Assembly: GCF_018446385.1 (NCBI RefSeq)
Contig: NC_056004.1
Coordinates: forward strand, 33,734,492 to 33,798,491
From: Zingiber officinale
Taxonomy: Eukaryota; Streptophyta; Magnoliopsida; Zingiberales; Zingiberaceae
Reading direction: 5' to 3'
Length of the DNA stretch: 64,000 nucleotides
Of this stretch, positions 46,701 to 58,451 are shown piece after piece. Made by a program: the position numbers and the translations under genes. Below the pieces are notes generated by a model, which saw only the letters and a program-made list of their open reading frames with translations, ran no database searches and had not been told where the DNA came from. Each line of letters opens with the position of its first letter. Within the stretch, counting starts at the first letter, position 1.

Positions 46701-48809
46701 TTATTTATTCATTTCATTAAAATGGTGTTTCAATGTTTTAACTTACCTATTTGTTAGTAAATATATGACACTTAGTTTTTTGCAATCTTACTCTATATTT
46801 TTTGTGGGTAGCCTGATAAAGTTTTTTACACTTTCACAGGAAAAAGATATTTCTAGAATGGAAATCAAGCATGGTCTTACGTTGAAGATGACATACACGT
46901 TCAAGTGACAACATTGGTGATTTATGTATTGTTTGATGGTTCTCTTTTTGGAAATATTGTGCAAGACTTGGTTTGTTTCGATATGTAGTCATTGTAATAT
47001 ACTATGATGTATTATGTTTTTATATGTGGTTGTATGGTGGGAACTTATAGTTGTGTTTGAGGTTTATGTTGACTTTGTATAATGTATGGTGGGAACTTAT
47101 GGTTATTTTTGTGGTTTTTGTTGACTTTGTATCATGTATTAGTTATTGTTGTATTTGTGGATGATGTTAGACACTTGAATAATATGTGTTTGTGTTTTGA
47201 TATTTGATTTATGCTTTGGTTGAAGTGGAGGGTTTATGGATGACCAATTCATATCAAATTTTGGCCAAAAACTTGAGTATAAATTTTGATAAATTGGATA
47301 TATGAAATGCAAGGATGAATACTAATATTGAGAAATTAGGTATATAATAATAATCACTAATTAACTGAAATATGATATCATAAGCACGTTAATAATCACT
47401 AATAAACCCTTCCCCATATATGATATATAATGATGTTTCCTCAATAAGTATGTGTTATACAATGCACCATCCATTTTATCATAAAGTTTGGATCACGATA
47501 CCATTTTCAACTTTAGCTACTGTTTAATGAAACATGATATGGGACTAATTAAAGTATAATTATACAAATTCTCAATACACAGTTTACTTACTATAACGGT
47601 AAATTGCCTTTAAATTTCCAACCACAACTCCAACTATCTTGTCAATCTCTGGGTCAGAAAGCATATGTTCCCACTAATATGATACCATTTGTTAACATTT
47701 AGGTACAAATTATGCAAATTATCCATACCTAAATATTGTTCAATTATACCCAATTAAATTATATACATACTTGAATTTTAATATAGTGTATGGAATCAAT
47801 TGGTGTTGTTTAGTGGGGACCACAACATTCCAATTAGTGCCTAATTTGCATCCAAATGTACTCAATAATTTACAAATAATACTGCAATCATGTACATATA
47901 TACTTGAATTGGAGTTAATTGTACCTGATTTCTTGAGGAAACGAGACCTATTGAGGAAGTCTCATACCTGGATACTCAAATTTTGTACAATTATACTTAA
48001 TTAAATTACAACATACTTGAATTTTGATATTTAGTACCTAATAAAGTAGATTATGTACCTTGATTAAGAATGTGAAGCAATAAGTCGAGAAATAGTATTA
48101 TTGACCTTAATCCCCTTAGAAATAATCATCCATAGCGGTTCTATTGACAACAACATCATGTTGATTAGTAGGGACCACAACATTTCAATTAGTGCATAAC
48201 TTGCATCCAAATGTACCAAATAATTTACAAATAGTACTATATTTGTGTATATATATATACTTGAATTGGAGTCAATTGTACCCGATTTCTTGAGCCAATG
48301 AGACTTATCGAAGAAGTCTCATACCTAGATACTTAAATTTTCTACAATTATACTCAATTAAATTACATACATATTTGAATTTAGATATTTAGTACATAAT
48401 AAAGTGGATTATGTACCTTGATAAGGAATGTGAAGCAATAAATCGAGCAATAGTGTCATTGACCTTAATCCACGTTATATGATCAATGAAACTAGGTCAT
48501 ATGGCCAAAAAACTCACCAACATTAATCACTTCTAGGATTTGATTATGGGTGTACACCACATCATGTGATGTCAAACATATATAGCATACATTTTCCTTT
48601 TCTACTTTTGAAGTATTGAATCTCATATTGGTTCATCCATATTGATGTTATTGTGTTAATGCTTTCTCGATGGAAATAATCATTCATAGTGGTTCTATTA
48701 ACATCAACACATGTTGATTAGTGGAGACTACGACATTTCAATTAGTGCCTAACTTGCATCCAAATGTACCTGATAATGTACAAGTCATACTACATTATGT
48801 ACATATTAT
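46701..48809. repeat. AT-rich region with three copies of a roughly 330-bp direct repeat
   Basis: Copies begin at about 47808, 48157 and 48717, each with TTAGTG/AGGGACCACAAC-like starts and TTGCATCCAAATGTAC. The first two are 349 bases apart, run about 320 bases and end at GACCTTAATCC. The third is cut by the copia LTR at 48810. Before 47800 there is AT-rich sequence that may be the tail of the MULE; no gene. Confidence 0.75.
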
Positions 48810-51391
48810 TGGTTGCTATTCGGAATACCGTCCTAGTTCCCCTGTACAAAAATTTGTACAAGCATAGAACTATCCTAGCTACCCATGTGTTCTATTAAAG
48901 TTAAATTTGGATTACAAACGATGCTTAACATTATTAATCCAAATTTTTCCGTTAGAAGTTAAACTTGAATTGGGAACGAAACTTAACATTCTTACTTCAA
49001 GTTCAACTGATGTGATCTTCCTAAGTTAAATTATATTACAGAAGTTGATCAAATATCTATTTCAAGGATCGACTTCCAGGTCAAACATGGTGAGGCACTA
49101 GGCCTTCTTGGGTATGAGATCATCCACCACTGCCTAGTCAAAGCCTTTCAAAGAAATTAGATATTTAAACTTTTCACAGTAAACAAGGTTTAACAATAGA
49201 GACCTCAATAGAAACACATTATCGAAACATGAAATTGAAACGAAAATTGATAACAAAAATGATAATTAAAATCGATAACCTCTTGTGTTTGATTTTTCAA
49301 GATCTATACAAAAGATGAACTAGTTATACCTCTTGTAACTTATAGACCTCTTGATCTTCTATTGTATTCCTCTTCTTATCTCGGACGTCGTGTGGGCGAC
49401 GATCTACCAAGACGAGAATCCACCCAAGCCTTCTTCTTCCTTTCAAGTTTCAGCCACCAACTTTCTCCAAGAGATGTTGAAGTTCGGCCATCAACTTTCC
49501 TCCAAGGGGATGCTAGACAAGAGAACCTCCTCTTCTTCTTCTCCTTCAAGCAACCGACCATCAATGAATCTCCACACCAATATACCGCCGGCCACCAAGA
49601 GTGAAAACAAAGGAGAAGAGAGAAAGAGTAAGGGCCGGCCACCACCAAGGAAGATAGGAGAGGAATAGAAGATGCATTATTCTAAGGTGAGGCACCTCTA
49701 CCCTCTCTTTTATATTCCTGGGTCTTGGCAAATAAGGAAAATTTTAAACATAATTAAAACTTCCTTATATTCCTTGCCAATGACTAAAAAGGAAAGTTTT
49801 AAAATAAAAAATTAAAACTTCCTTTTCTTCTTATCATGGCCGGCCACATGCTTGTTCTCCAAGCAAGGAAAGATTTTAAATAAAAATTAAAATCTCTCTT
49901 TTAAAAATCTCTTTTGTGGATAGTTCTAAAAGGAATGTTTTATAAATTAAAATATCTCTCTTTTAAATCCTTTTATGGATATCTATAAAAGATAAGATTT
50001 AAAATAAAACATGTTTCAAGAAAGGAAAGTTTTATTAAAAAATTAAAATCTTTCTTTCACATTTTAGATAACTACAAATAAGGAAAGATTTCAAATCTCT
50101 CTTTTATTCCTTTGTAGAAACCTATAAAAGGAAAAATTTTAAAATTTAAAACTCTCTTTTAAAACCAACATAAAAGGAAAGTTTTCAACAAGATAAAAAC
50201 TTCCTTTTATTTCCTTTTTATGACCAATCTAAAAAAGGAAAGTTTTATATTAAAATCATCCTTTTAAATTCTTTTAATGGATCTCTGTAAAAGGAAAGAT
50301 TTTACAAAATAAAACTTCCTTTTGAATTCAATGTGGCCGACCACCCTTGCTTGGGCTCCAAGCTAGGGCCGACCACAACTTGAACCCATCTAACCTTGGT
50401 TTGGCTGGACCTAGCTTGAGCTCCAAGCTTGGCTTGGCCGACCACCTTAAGGTGGGTAAGAAGTTGTGTTTGGGCGGATGTAAGACTTTATAAATAAGAG
50501 ACTACAATAGGGACCAAGAGGAGGAATTAGCTTTGGTCTCCTGATGAGCTTGAGCTTCCCGTGTTTGCCCCAAACACCGAACTCAAGTTCATCAATAATA
50601 TCTCATTCTTCTAAAGAGTTATTATTGCACTACCACACCAATCCCATATTACTATATGGGCTCCTTCTTATCATGAGTGTGTTAGTCTCCCTGTGTTTAA
50701 GATATTGAATGCCCACTAATTAAATGAGTTACTGACAACTCACTTAATTAATATCTAGCTCCAAGAGTAGTACCACTCAATCTTATCGTCATGTCGGACT
50801 AAGTCCACTTGTAGGGTTTACATGACAATCCTTATGAGCTTTTCAAGGGGACATCATCAACCTAGATTACTAGGACACAGTTTCATTCTATAATCAACAA
50901 CACACCATATAAATAATATCATTTCCCAACTTATCGGGCTTATTGATTTAACGAGATAAATTGCACCCTTTGATAAATCAAAGAAATAAATACTAAGTAT
51001 ATGTGCTTGTTGTTATATCATGATTAAGAGTACACACTTCCATAATAACAGAGGTATTATTCTTTTATATAGTCAGTATAAAAAGATACTACCTCAATTG
51101 GTCCTGCTCAATACACTCATAGTGTACTAGTATAATTTATTAGTCAAGATAAACTAATACCTAATTACACTACAACCACTCCAATGGTTTTCCTCATTCC
51201 ATCTTGGTTGTGAGCAACTATTTATAATTTATAAGGATCTGATAACATGATCTTCTGTGTATCTTCTCACACCATGTTATCTATAATATAAATTAAATGG
51301 ACAACTATACTTAGCATAAATGTAGGCATTTGACCAATGTGATTCTTATATATTTATACAAAAAGCTAGACTTTTAGTATATACTCTAACA
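48810..51391 (-). mobile_element. Copia-like 3' LTR (E5)
   Basis: Minus-strand start TGTTAGAGTATATACT at 51391, preceded by the purine tract AGTGGGAGAT (complement of 51392-51402). The left end at 48810 has TGGTTGC on the plus strand. The LTR is about 2.58 kb and contains many AAAGGAAAGTTTTAA-like units between 49730 and 50310. The partner LTR is missing here, so no target duplication can be read. Confidence 0.8.
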
Positions 51392-52984
51392 ATCTCCCAC
51401 TTATACTAAAAGTCTATGCTGCCAAATACCCTGCCATATATGTAAAATACCAAAAAAAAGGGCGAATAACCATAAGAGAATTTTTAGAAATTTTTCGAAA
51501 ATTTTCCGGAGGCCGTATGGCTAGGGTTACGAGGATAAAAACTGGGTCTCGGAGAAGCCTGTTTAGGCTACCCCATTTAAATGAGAAAAAGGTTGAAATT
51601 TTATATTCTTTATCTTTTTCTTTTTCCTCTCCTTCCCTGTTTCCTCACCCGACCCGCGCCCCCACGGTGGTGCCGGTTCTTCTTCTCTTCCTCACCCGAC
51701 GACGCGGCAACCCGCAAACGCCTCGCCTTCCCTGCGTTCATAACCCCCCGACCAAAGGAACGCTCGAAGACCTAGCGTCACTTCTCCTTCGCCTCTGCCC
51801 TATCCCACGCCTCTTCCCTCTGCCCAATCCCTTTCACTTCTCCAACGCCAACGATGCCCGGGGAGCTGATTGCCAGTGGCTGAGCACTTTATTTTCTTCA
51901 TCGGTTGAGCTAGCTTGGAGGTCATGTTTCCTTCCGAGTTGTCGCCTCTGCACGGGCAAGCTCTCGGTGGAGTTGAAGGGAGATCCAAAACCCTAGTCTT
52001 TGCCCTCTATCTTGTGGACACGTGCCTTAGATCGTCGGCCAATTACTTCCTCTACTCCAGCGCCGACATCCTATTCCCTTCAAACTCTGATCATCAAGCT
52101 ATGCCCTAGCTTCGGGCTTTGCCTCCTCTTCACAGTAGTGGTGTTCGGGGAAGGTGACAGCAAGGTGAGTTGGGTTGATGTTTGATCTGTGATCTCCGCT
52201 ACTTGATCTTCTTCTTGTTTCGTTTGATTCTAGCAGTAGGGAAGGAATTCAGCAAGGTTGTGTTCTGTGGATCCGAAATTCTATTTTGTGGGGTCTTCGT
52301 TTGGTTCTAGCAGCACTCCAATCAGCAGCTCCCACTCCAATCAGCAGCTCTCTTTGTTCCAGCATCAAGAGGGGCTGTGAATTTAGGTAAGGGTAGGAAT
52401 TTGACACGTTTTGTAGTTAGATGTTTATGTGTAAAGGGAATTAGGTTTGGATTTAATCTAATGGGTTGATTGGGGATTAAGTAACTAACTCTAATTAACT
52501 ATTAGATTTAAATAGGTAAATTGAGGTTATGTTGATTAGGGTTGTACCCTAAAATTAGTCTTAGGGATTTTATTTATCCATTCTTATGATTTTAGCTAAA
52601 TAAAATATGTATATATTGGTGATGCAGGACTCTTATTCGAGACGAGCATCTCGACGTCGGATTTGACTGGATTGGACCTTCTATTTAAGGCGGGTACCTT
52701 GACCAATCTATTTTGATACGTCTTGTTGATATGTTTAGTAGATTTTAGCAAGTAACAATAATTATGTTTATATCTGCATTGGCATGTCACTATTTGTTTC
52801 TGAGAATGATTTGTTTGTTACTTGTTTAGCGTTCATGCCCTGTTTATTATTTATGTTATGGAGGTAGTGACATGCCATGTGATCCCGTCCGGAAGCTGAG
52901 TCAGACGAACCATCGGGGGAGGTGGATGAAATATTGACTGAATCGCGACGTCCCGGAGGGGGGTGTGCTGAGATGGCTCCCGTG

Positions 52985-54560
52985 TTGACCAAGTCTTCAA
53001 AAGTCCTCTGGTTAACGCTACTTGCAGCCAGCGACCGGGTTAACCCGGCCCCCGGTACCCCGATGCTCGAGGCAGATCCAACGAATATATGAGTACAAGA
53101 CTAAGCCACAAAATAATAAAAATGCATATGAAATATGAACGAGGAACGTACCCTGGCCCAGGGGGGCGCCCTCGGATGGGACGCGACTCGAGTTGTCGCG
53201 ACTCGGAAGAGTAGCTGACTCTGATCAGGCTGTAGAGCTGAATCTGAAGACGCAGATCTGGACGCGGCACGAAACCGGGAGACGAGCTGTAGGTCGGGGT
53301 ATAATACTGGCACGCAGACCGGGACACGAGATCGGTACGCAGATCGGGATAAGACACCGGTACGCAGACCGGGATAAGACACCGGTACGTAGACCGGGAT
53401 AAGACACCGGTACGCAGACCGAGATAAGACACCGGTACGTAGACCGGGATAAGACACTGGCACGTAGACCGAGAGGTACTGGTTCGGCACATAGGCCGAG
53501 ACATGAAACCGGCACGTAGATCGGGACATGAGACCAGCACGTAGACCGAGACATACTAACGCCAAGGAGGCTCAGCACGACACATAGTCTGAAACACAAT
53601 CGCGGCTCGAAGGCCGACACACAACAATGGATCGATGGCTAGCATAATGTCGCTCATCACGGATACCGGATCGACATCAAAAGCGTGCAGCCATGCAAAC
53701 CGGAAGCCTTCCACGGCGATGGGAGATAGCTACGGCTCAGAACCGTCTGTGACGCTTGCGAACGTGGGTCGATGACGGTGACAAGGGGCTGATCAATGCA
53801 CAATTACGCCCTTGACGCGGGCGAGGGCAGACCGAGCTCGTGGAGGTAAGGGTTGATCGCTATGACGAGGAAGGAAACGAGGGCAGTGTCGGTCGAGTGG
53901 GGGCATCATGAGGTGTGCATGAGTAGGGAGAATCCGACTGCAATCTCGCGAGGAGAGGAGGCCGACAGCGATGTTGCAAGGAGGAGAGGAGAGGTGGCTG
54001 TCGATCTATCCAGCAGTGGCTCCGGCGAGAAGCTGCTAGCGAGGGAGAGATCTTGGACTCGTCCTTCTCCTTTGGCGGCGAGCAGCGACGTGAGCCGGGG
54101 AATTCGGAGGTGGTATCACAGGGAGGGAGGAGAATCTGGCAGTAGTGTCGCGAGGAGAGGGGCAAGGAAGAAAAGAGGGCGGCGCTGAGGCGGCTCCGGC
54201 GAGAGGCGATCGACTCCGGCGAAATGCATGAGGAGGAAGGAGTCTTGTGGTGGTGGCGCCTCTCCACGCACGAACCTCTCCTCCCCATTTTTTGTTGGCG
54301 GCTGCGACGGGAGGAAGAGAGAGAGAGATAGAGAGAGGAACGCGAGAGGGAGGAGGGGAGGCGGTGGTTGGCGCCGGTGCCGGCGAGGAGCAGTAGAAGG
54401 AGGAAGAAGGAGGCCTCCTTCTCCTGTTGGCGATGGCGGCGCACCCACGAACCCCAGCCCGCCTCCTCCTTCACGTGCTACAGTGCCACACTTAAACCCC
54501 TAAACCCCACACATGTGAAAAGACCAAAATGCCCTCATTCTTCCCCCTAACTTCTTCTCC
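52985..54560. other. GC-rich insertion or expansion in the gypsy LTR
   Basis: Not present in the 3.2-kb sister LTR as far as can be read. Contains the minisatellite, purine-rich GAGGAGAG runs and a CCTCC-rich end. No protein motif; long frames here are low-complexity. Origin unresolved; clear terminal repeats were not found. Confidence 0.45.
53305..53565. repeat. 25-bp minisatellite in the gypsy LTR
   Basis: About nine copies of a unit like ACACCGGTACGCAGACCGGG plus ATAAG, mostly exact 25-base steps, decaying at the right. The surrounding frames (minus strand, full of VSYPGLRTG repeats) are produced by this periodicity. Confidence 0.9.
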
Positions 54561-55951
54561 ATCCCCCATATCATATCCGTATCACCATGCTTTATGATAT
54601 ACCGGACTAGTTAGATACCATACCTGACATGTGTACCTAGATCATATTATTTGATCCACATATATGGTACATGTTTTTATGGAGGTATATAGGATTAAGA
54701 TATTTCTATGCTTACTGTCATGCACCATCTCACATGATTGCATGTTGTGCGATAGTCGGCTCCATTATTGTTGAGCGCATCGCCAGTTACATGAGTCTGC
54801 ACACACAACCACTCATGGGTTAGTGATTTTTATTCAGGCAGGGTGTGTGTAGCAGGTTGTTGTGTTTGGCTCCGTTGGTCCGCTCATGGGTAGTGTGACG
54901 CAGCGTGGTAGCCGGCAGGGATCCCTCTTTTGGACTGACTCAGGGATATGAAAGCATTGCGCTCCCCCACTTATGATTTGGGGTAGGAGGGTAGGTGTAC
55001 TTCGACAGCATCCCGTCCACTCGGTCGCTCAGGAGCAGTGATGACAGAGTGCACGGTTGTCACAACCCTACCCACTCGGTTTCACCATCGTGTGTAAGAT
55101 GGCTAACTGGAGTCAGGGGTGACCAATACATGTCATTGACATCATATGCATTATTTGCATTTATTGCTTGCGTTTGTTGCACTTTATATGTTGTTTATTG
55201 GATGGATGCATATATTTGACATGCATACAGGATTTATGATACTTTGGGTCTGACGGCCTAGATATCCCTATACCCAGGTTCTGGTTAGTACAATTACTCC
55301 TTATCTTCCAGTTTGCACTTTTCATATGTTATGTCCAGGAGACTGTACGCATATTTATTTCCGCTGGTTATTATTTACTATGCATGTCAACTAGGTATCC
55401 GCTGAGTGTTGGACTCACACCCCATTATTACTATTTACAGGTTGATGTTGTTCAAGAGGTTCCAGTTGCTAGTCCCCCACCACTGCGCGTCGCGACGAGT
55501 TCACACATTTTGGTTTATGTTATTGTCTATGTTATTTAGACTATGTTTTCAGACTTGTAGCTTTTAGCATTTGGATCTTATAAGTGTTATTATGTGTCGA
55601 TGAGTTTTTATTTGAATATATGCTGGAGATTTGTGTTTTATGGGTGTAGTTGAGTAGGATATCAGATTTGTATTTTATGGGTGTAGTTGAGTAGGATATC
55701 GGATTTGTGTTTTATGAGTATAGTTGAGTAGGAATTTTGTGATGATTTCCTTATCTTTGCTTTAGTTTAGTTGTTACTATTAAACTGCGTGGATGCTTGC
55801 TTATAGTACTTTTATTTTTATTGTTATTGTTCCGGCCGTGTTGGCCGATGTATATGTGGCCCTGAGGGCATTGTAGAAAGTTTCATATTGTCACCCGTAC
55901 AAGGAGATGCTACCGAAATTTCTTCTGGCAGGGACTACATGGGGCGTGACA

Positions 55952-56450
55952 ATACAACTGATTCCCAACCCTTCAACATGTCCATCAAAAGCTCTTGCCT
56001 TAAGGGCCTTAGTGAAGGATCTCCCAGGTTATGATCTGATGCAATCTAGGCGGCAATAACTTCTCCTCATTATACGATGTCTTGTATTGGGTGGTACTTG
56101 CACTCTATGTGTTTACTTGCCTTATGGGCTCGTAGTTCCTTCGAGTTTGCTACTGCACCACTTATTATCACAATACATTGTAATAATTTTTGGGCAAACC
56201 AGGAATCACATCTAAGTCCATCATGATGTTTCTGAGCAATACAGCTTCTATGGCTGCCTCAGAGGCTACCACATTTTCCATGGTGGAGTCCAAAAAGCAT
56301 CTATGCTTATCACTCCTCCATTGTTATGGCTTTACCTCTTAAAGTAAATACAAAACCCCGAGGTCAACTTACTATTGTTCCTATCTGATTGGAAGTCAAA
56401 ATCCGTGTAATCCACAGGGATCAAATTATTTTCTTGGTAAACCAGCATCT
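55952..56450 (-). pseudogene. E5 RNase H remnant of a copia element
   Basis: The minus strand gives copia RNase H residues in order, such as IPVDYTDFDFQSDRN, SEAAIEAVLLRNIMMD and HKASKHIECKYHPIQD. It is the continuation of the copia tail at 51392-51440, separated by the gypsy solo LTR. It carries several breaks. Confidence 0.75.
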
Positions 56451-58451
56451 GGGGCGTGACAATATTTTTGGTATTAGAGCCGAGTTTTGGATGCTTGGGT
56501 TTCGTATTTAGGTTTCGCGTGTTAATCTGATACCAATTTATTTGGTATCAGAGCTGGTTACTATACCTACTTTTCGTGTTCTGGATTTGAGAGTTATCCC
56601 AAGTTTGCTAGTTAACTTGGGTATTTATTTATCTTTTGGATTTGTACGGATTTCCGTCGATTTTCTCGTACGGGATTCCAAGGTTATATATAGGGACTGG
56701 ACAGCGATGGAACATCTCATGACAGCAAATAGGTAAAAAGGTAATTTTATAATTTTTGTTACTTGTAGTAATATTTGCATCATAATTCAACAGATATGAG
56801 GCGAGGTGCACGTGCTCCCGTGCCGAGACGTGGTGCAGGACGACTACGTAAGAGGACGTTGGAGTCCCTGGTGGCAGAGTCGCCAGAGACATTTACTAGG
56901 GTTGAGCCTGCTGGTTAGGGACAGACTTCGCATGGTACTGCGGGCGCGTCGGGTTCTCAGACTCCGATGGTTTCAGAGGTACCTACCCCGATCGTACCCA
57001 TCGTACCTACTCCTACGGTATTCACACCAGCGGTGCCACCTATGACATATTCGGCACCTCCTCCGGTCGTGCCCACTGCGTACCCAACACCATCACCACC
57101 AGTGCCTATGGCGTACCAGGCACCACCGCCACCGGAGCCTACTGCACACCCGACACTTGCACCAACAGCAACAATTGCTCCACCTCCGGTACCACCACCC
57201 ACCGTACCTCCAGCTGCGCCCACCTATGCTGACCCTGCGGTGCGACCAATGGCACCTGCCCCAGCCTATGCAGCAGCACCGGGGATGCCTCCCCCGGCCT
57301 ATGCAGCGGTACCACCTGTTATACCAGCTCTAGTGGTTTCGCTAGTTCCTACAGCCGTCCCTACTCACCTCACTGATATTGTCGCGGCACGAGCCCGAAT
57401 TCCAGCATTGGCAGAGTCGATGAAGAGTTGATTCACACTCTTCCGAGGAGAGATTGATCCGAGTGTGGCTCAGTCTTGGATAGAGACCATGGAGCGAACC
57501 TTCTTCTACATGGCTTGCTCCGAGTGGGAGAAAGCAGAGCTGGCTGCTTTTCATTTACGGGATGAGGCTAACACCTAGTGGGTTTCACAACGATCCATCA
57601 TAAGCGAGCAGAACATCACCTGCGCCAGATTCAGAGAGGCTTTTGAGAGCCGCTACTTCCCATGGGCCTATCAGATGACTCGCCGATAGGATTTTCTGAG
57701 TCTGCGGCAGAACAACCTCTTGGTGACAGTACAATGCCGAGTTTAATCGGTTGGCTAAATTTTGTCTAGAATTAGTTGCCGAGGACAGCTCCCGTATGCA
57801 TCAGTTTATCCAGGGACTAGATGGACATTTACAAGTAAAGCTTGCCGATTTTGGGAGTTCATCTTATTTAGAGACGTTGGATAGAGCTCTCATGATTGAG
57901 CCAGCTCAACAGAGAGCGTTTCCGGACAAGAAAAGGAAGCATACGGGTCAGACATCAAGACAGATCCAGTCACCACAGGTGACCGGACAACAGCAGAGTG
58001 GTCGCAGTTGACCAGGTCAGGTACTTTTGGGGCTTGTGGTCAGCCTCAGAAGTCAGGGCGATCTTCATCAAGACGTTCTCGGTCTTCTCAGCAGAACCGG
58101 AAACATCCCGCCAGCGACACTCACTGCACCAGATGTGAGTCCAGAGACCACGTCACCACAGCTTGCTCCTTGGGACAATCGGTTTGCTATTATTGTAAAC
58201 TGCCCGGGCATCTGAGGGGGATTGTTCGCTGAAGACTCAGCATATAGCTTCCGAAGTGTCTGGTCATGGAGGACAGCCCAGTCAGACAAGAGCTTATCGA
58301 GGAGGGCGGAGAGCCCAATCTTCACATAGCCAGCAGAGGATAGCTACCCCGGCAGCAGCTGCATATGGCATGCATGGACAGGAGAACTCCGGAGCCCACA
58401 TAGTACCACAGTGTTTTTTTTTGAGACCACAGTATCTGACTCAGGGGTAGT
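56451..58451 (+). pseudogene. Ty3/gypsy primer site and gag remnant
   Basis: Only about 12 bases of 5' LTR end (TGGGGCGTGACA) remain, followed by the primer-type string TTGGTATTAGAGCC. Gag starts near 56796 (MRRGARAPVPRRGAGRLRKR), passes through a proline/alanine-rich segment (56970-57350), the retrotransposon gag core (WIETMERTFFYMACSEWEKA near 57480) and a CCHC knuckle (CYYCKLPGHL near 58190). The element is broken in several places; it is interrupted by a solo LTR at 58452 and continues at 61650. Confidence 0.8.

Larger units (their letters stand above)
51441..55951 (+). mobile_element. Ty3/gypsy (Del/Tekay-like) solo LTR inside the copia tail
   Basis: About 4.5 kb, starting TGTAAAATACC and ending GGGGCGTGACA. 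Flanks ATATA (51436-51440) and ATACA (55952-55956) are a probable target duplication with one change. Homologous to the reverse-oriented LTR at 58452-61649 and to the partial one from about 62106 (shared CGAGACG...GCATCTCGACGT block at 52637, about 60000 and 63565). Much longer than the 3.2-kb copy because of an extra GC-rich stretch at about 52985-54560. Confidence 0.85.

Noticed and set aside
49351-49668. ORF with SSSSSPSSNRPS
   Set aside because: Lies inside the copia LTR, low complexity, no family resemblance.
53040-53620. Long minus-strand ORFs with VSYPGLRTG repeats
   Set aside because: Produced by the 25-bp minisatellite, which is open in all three frames; no domain.
53853-54550. Long ORFs on both strands rich in Arg/Ser/Pro
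   Set aside because: GC-rich low-complexity LTR sequence; no conserved motif and overlapping frames on both strands.
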